64,000 bases of DNA, taken from contig JANJXV010000013.1 of the NCBI GenBank assembly GCA_024803745.1, positions 32,902,001 to 32,966,000 on the forward strand, read 5' to 3'. Positions 58,640 through 64,000 of this stretch are shown piece after piece (within the stretch, counting starts at the first letter, position 1; each line of letters starts with the position of its first letter). The position numbers and the translations under genes were made by a program. The stretch comes from Megascapheus bottae (lineage: Eukaryota; Chordata; Mammalia; Rodentia; Geomyidae). Below the pieces are notes generated by a model that made no database searches, was not told the origin of the DNA, and was given only the letters and a program-made list of their open reading frames with translations.

Positions 58640-61098
58640 AGTAAACTAACATCTAAGACACAGAAGGGAGACATTAGTTCATGTATTTCAATAACAACTC
58701 TAAATATAAATATTCTTAAATCTTCAGTGAAAAGAGGCAGACTTATTGTATGTGTTAAAAAGTAAGATCCAAATGTTTTGGTCTACAAGAAACTCAATGC
58801 ACTGGAAAACACATGCAGAGATTGAAAGTGAAAGGATGGAGAATGATATTTCAAGCAAATGGAATTCAAAAGCAAGCAAAACAGTCTGATTTGCCAGAAT
58901 TAATTAGTCAGAAGGGGAAAAGAATATCAGTACATAATAACAAAGGGAACAATCCATCTAGAAAATGTAATGGTTGCAAATATATATATATGAAGCATTG
59001 GAACACTCACATCCAAAGGCAAATACTTCTAAGAAATAAAGAGACAGTTCAAGATATGATAATCTTGGATAATTGTTCAATAAATAGATCAGAATAAAAA
59101 ACTACCATCTGGATACACTATGATAAATTCTATATTAAAAATACCTTAAATACTCCATTGGAAGGCATAGAGGTGAAAAGCCCTTTGAGAAAAGTAGCAG
59201 ACTACAAAGCCAACCAGAAAAATCAGCAGTTCTTTTATATACAAACAAGAAACTAACCGAGAAAGAAAACTAAAACCAATTTCATTCAAAGGCTTCAAAA
59301 ACAAAGCAAAATGTCTAGCAATAAACCTCTCCAGGGAGTTGGAAGATGTCTACAATGAATAATAAAAAGTACTGAAGAAAGATATTGAAGAAGACACTAG
59401 AAAGTGGAAAGTTTTCTCATGCTCAAAAGGTAAGTATACTTTGTGAACCAAGCCATTTGTACCAAGTGTAATGAGAAACAATTTTGAATTCCCAAGGAAA
59501 CACAAAACACCACAAACATGCCAAGCAATGCTGGAGGTATCAAACTACTTGGTTTATATTTTATATGGCCATTGGAATAGAACCAATATGATAGTGGTAC
59601 AAGAAGAAAAATGTAACCCCATAGAATAGACTAGAGAACTCAGAAATGAACTGAGATAGCTAGCTATAACCAGACAGTTCTCAGCAGAAGGGCCAACAAC
59701 CTCTGCTGGAGAAGGAACAGAACTCTTCTCAACAACTGGTGCTAGAAGAGTAGATGTCCATCTGTACAAGACTGAAAGCTGTTTCTTTTTCTTATCCTAT
59801 ACAAAAGTCAATTCAAAACTGATAGAAGACTTTAAGATCTAAAACTTTAAAACTACAAAAGGATAAGTATTATAGATAAATATAAAGGCAATTGTTACAG
59901 TATTTCACTTTGTTATCTGATATATTGTATATACGCGTATTTGGTTATTTGAAATTGGATAGGGAAGGGGGAAAAACAAGATGAGGGGTGGGGGTAGGGG
60001 GAATGGAAATGGGGACCAAGACATGAGAAAGGGTATCAACGTATGTGAAATATGCACATTCTATCTGGTGAATATAATGTAGCTCTTCTATTAATTACAA
60101 TAAAATATTAAAAAATAAAGGCAATTGTGTTCTGAACAAAACTCCATTATCTTATGAAATCATAGCAAGAGTAGACTGAGATTGCATAAAATTCAAAACC
60201 TTCTGAACAGCAAGAGAAGCAAATATGAGTGGAGACAAAGATTAGAGAGTGGGAGATTAGCTTTGCTCAGTATTCATCATTTATTAAGAGATTAATATTT
60301 AGAATATAAGGAATCAGAAAAATTATGCTCCATCTCACAAATAATTCAATTGATTAAAGAACAAGTAACTGAAAGAAGAAATAACCAAAGCTTCACAGAC
60401 AGAATAAAAATGGTTAGTGCCTAAAAAGTATTCAACAATCTGGATCATCAGAAAAATAAAAAGTAAAAGTAAACTGAAATTGCAGCTTTCCTCAATCAGA
60501 ATAGCTATAGTCAAGAGAATTAGAACCAACAAATATGCAAGGAAAAAGGAAACCTGATACACTGTAAGAATTTAAAAATTAATGTAACAATTGTGGAAAT
60601 GCATCATCACAAAAGGAAAAATAGAACTGCCATATTTTCCTGCTACATTGGACATTATCTGTGAGAAAGAGAAAGTATGACAGAGGCATTTCCACACCCC
60701 TGTTTATTGTGACACTGTCCGTAATAGTCACATTATGGAATCAGCCTATGTTACTATTCATAAATGAATATGACAATGTGATATATGTGTATATAAATAC
60801 ATGCAGAATAAACAATACATATTCTAAACATATATTCTAAACAATAGAATGCTATTCAGCCATGCCTAAGAATGAAATTATGAATTGCAGGAAAATGGAT
60901 GAAAACGCAAATTACTGTGTCAAGCAAAATAAACCAAAGTCAGATAAACAAATATCACATGAATTTTCTCATGTGTGGAATCTAGATTGTTTAACACATG
61001 AAAATAGAATAAATACTCTTAGGGAAGAGTAAGGAACATATTTTCCATAGAAAATGGACAAGAGGGGAGTGACATGAATCTGATTATTGTTTGGAAAT
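58640..61098 (+). mobile_element. old L1 ORF2 (degenerate), interrupted by a young L1 tail
   Basis: Follows L1 ORF2 order with many stops and gaps: endonuclease-like start (58680-58900, 'ggtctacaagaaactcaatg', 'gaaagtgaaaggatggagaa'), reverse-transcriptase thumb region (59190-59430, 'gcagttcttttatatacaaa', 'aaaaccaatttcattcaaag'), and C-terminal end (60840-60980, 'atagaatgctattcagccat', 'ggaaaatggatgaaa'). Everything between the endonuclease start and the thumb region is shortened. It carries a nested insertion at 59896-60114, and the LDHA retrocopy sits at its 3' side. Confidence 0.75.
59896..60114 (+). mobile_element. young L1 3' UTR nested in the old L1, with TSD
   Basis: A perfect 14-bp TSD ATAAAGGCAATTGT (59882-59895 and 60115-60128). 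The insert is only the last about 220 bp of the young 3' UTR, one of the shortest L1 insertions here. Confidence 0.93.
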
Positions 61099-61114
61099 GA
61101 AATATATTACTTTT

Positions 61115-62982
<1,868 letters not shown>

Positions 62983-64000
62983 CTGAATGATGATAGCTGA
63001 TAAATTATGTATACTATTTTAAAAAATACCATTTTTGAGATCAAGCAAAATATATGGCTCAGGGAAAAAGAGTCACTGAGTCCAAAAAGATGGAAAGGTT
63101 TTTGTGAACAGGATAATTACAAAGATTGCTCAAAAATGGCAGTAGAGAACATTTTAGTTTTGTAATGGAGAAATTTATCTGTAACTAGCTTAAACAGACA
63201 AAATTAGAAGCACTAGTCATAAACTCCTTTAATAAGACATTCTGTCTAATATGATATAATATGGAATCAATATCCAATAGTTTGAAATATTACTTGAAAA
63301 AATATTCTTTCTCAATGGTTAGCTTAGCAATTTTACTAATTAAGTATTAAAAATATGTTGCTATTTTTGAAAGTAAAGTTGAAAGTAAGGAATACCCTTA
63401 CTATATAGTTCCTGATTCTGCTCAAATCTCAGCCAAAAAAAAATGTTCTTTGGCCTAGGGAGAATCAGTGGCCATATTAATGAGTGCTTCTAGAAAATTG
63501 TTCATTTTAGTGAATCCAAACTGAATAAGAGCAAATTAAAATCTTTAATGGTCTCATTTGTTAAAGAATCCAGAGTTCATTGAATAATCATACAACTAAT
63601 CTCATGGTGATAAAATTTTTTTAAGTGAACCATCTTCTAGGCTAAGACAAAATTAAAGTTTTGTAAATCTTTGTTTGATATTGGTAAAAGCTGTAATAAC
63701 GATTCATTACTAAGTACTAAGGAAGAAAGAAAAGAGGATATTTCTTGCTTCTATTTTTCCATGGTATCTGTTAGCTGTGATATATATGAGGAGTCCATGA
63801 CCTGTGAATTTATGTTATATTAGCCAAGCAATTCATTTAATACCATATATTTGCCACCTGTCTTTAATTTCTATTTTATTCCAAAGTGGCATTAGATGAC
63901 TTCTCCATAGAATTCATGATCAGGATTAATTGTTGAGACACATTTTATTTCTCATAGATCATATTCAGTTGTTTTTCATTATTTCCCATTGAGTGCTGTG
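62983..64000. other. unique AT-rich DNA to the window end, no gene seen
   Basis: No open frame above about 60 codons, no repeat or RNA gene recognised. Confidence 0.45.

Overview
This window is nuclear DNA of a rodent, most likely of the superfamily Geomyoidea (kangaroo rats, pocket mice, pocket gophers). The evidence is its interspersed repeats. There are about ten copies of a dimeric SINE whose left half is ID/tRNA-Ala-like and whose right half matches what I remember as the Geomyoidea-specific Geo monomer (IDL-Geo). There are also many 7SL/B1-led dimeric SINEs and several young LINE-1 elements sharing one 3' UTR. Species cannot be fixed from sequence alone. I see no bacterial, viral or plasmid backbone, no CRISPR array, no tRNA or rRNA gene, and no intact host protein-coding gene or exon. 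The window is AT-rich, gene-poor and dominated by retrotransposons.

Layout. 1-574: SINE tail and unique DNA. 575-6797: one LINE-1 with its whole 5' UTR, a broken ORF1, an ORF2 with a large internal deletion, a solo LTR of an IAP-like retrovirus inserted into ORF2, and a 3' end that stops early in ORF2 with its own A-tail. It is bounded by a 14-bp target-site duplication (TSD). 6.8-45 kb: unique AT-rich DNA sprinkled with SINEs, microsatellites, short old and young L1 pieces, degenerate LTR pieces and two CTCF-like motifs. 41763-41998 is a short, unrecognised retro-insertion with a perfect 20-bp TSD. 45-61 kb is an L1 pile-up: a young L1 tail inside a dimeric SINE (45.3 kb), an L1 with an internal inversion of the twin-priming type (53.97-54.78 kb), a 5'-truncated L1 with TSD (55.3-56.1 kb), an older minus-strand L1 (56.7-58.0 kb), a young L1 tail (58.3-58.6 kb), and an old plus-strand L1 (58.6-61.1 kb) with another young L1 tail nested in it. 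61115-62748 is a minus-strand processed pseudogene of lactate dehydrogenase A (LDHA). 62.8-64 kb: one SINE and unique DNA.

How the parts relate. The only protein machinery encoded here was that of LINE-1 (ORF1 RNA-binding protein; ORF2 endonuclease and reverse transcriptase), and every copy is disabled. L1-type TSDs and A-tails show that this machinery, acting from elsewhere in the genome, made the L1 copies, the LDHA retrocopy, the 41.8-kb insert and the SINE with a TSD at 40.46 kb. The honest overall verdict is an ordinary mammalian intergenic or intronic region. The items of interest are insertion structures (early polyadenylation, internal inversion, nesting), SINE module sharing and candidate CTCF sites, not a new biochemical system.
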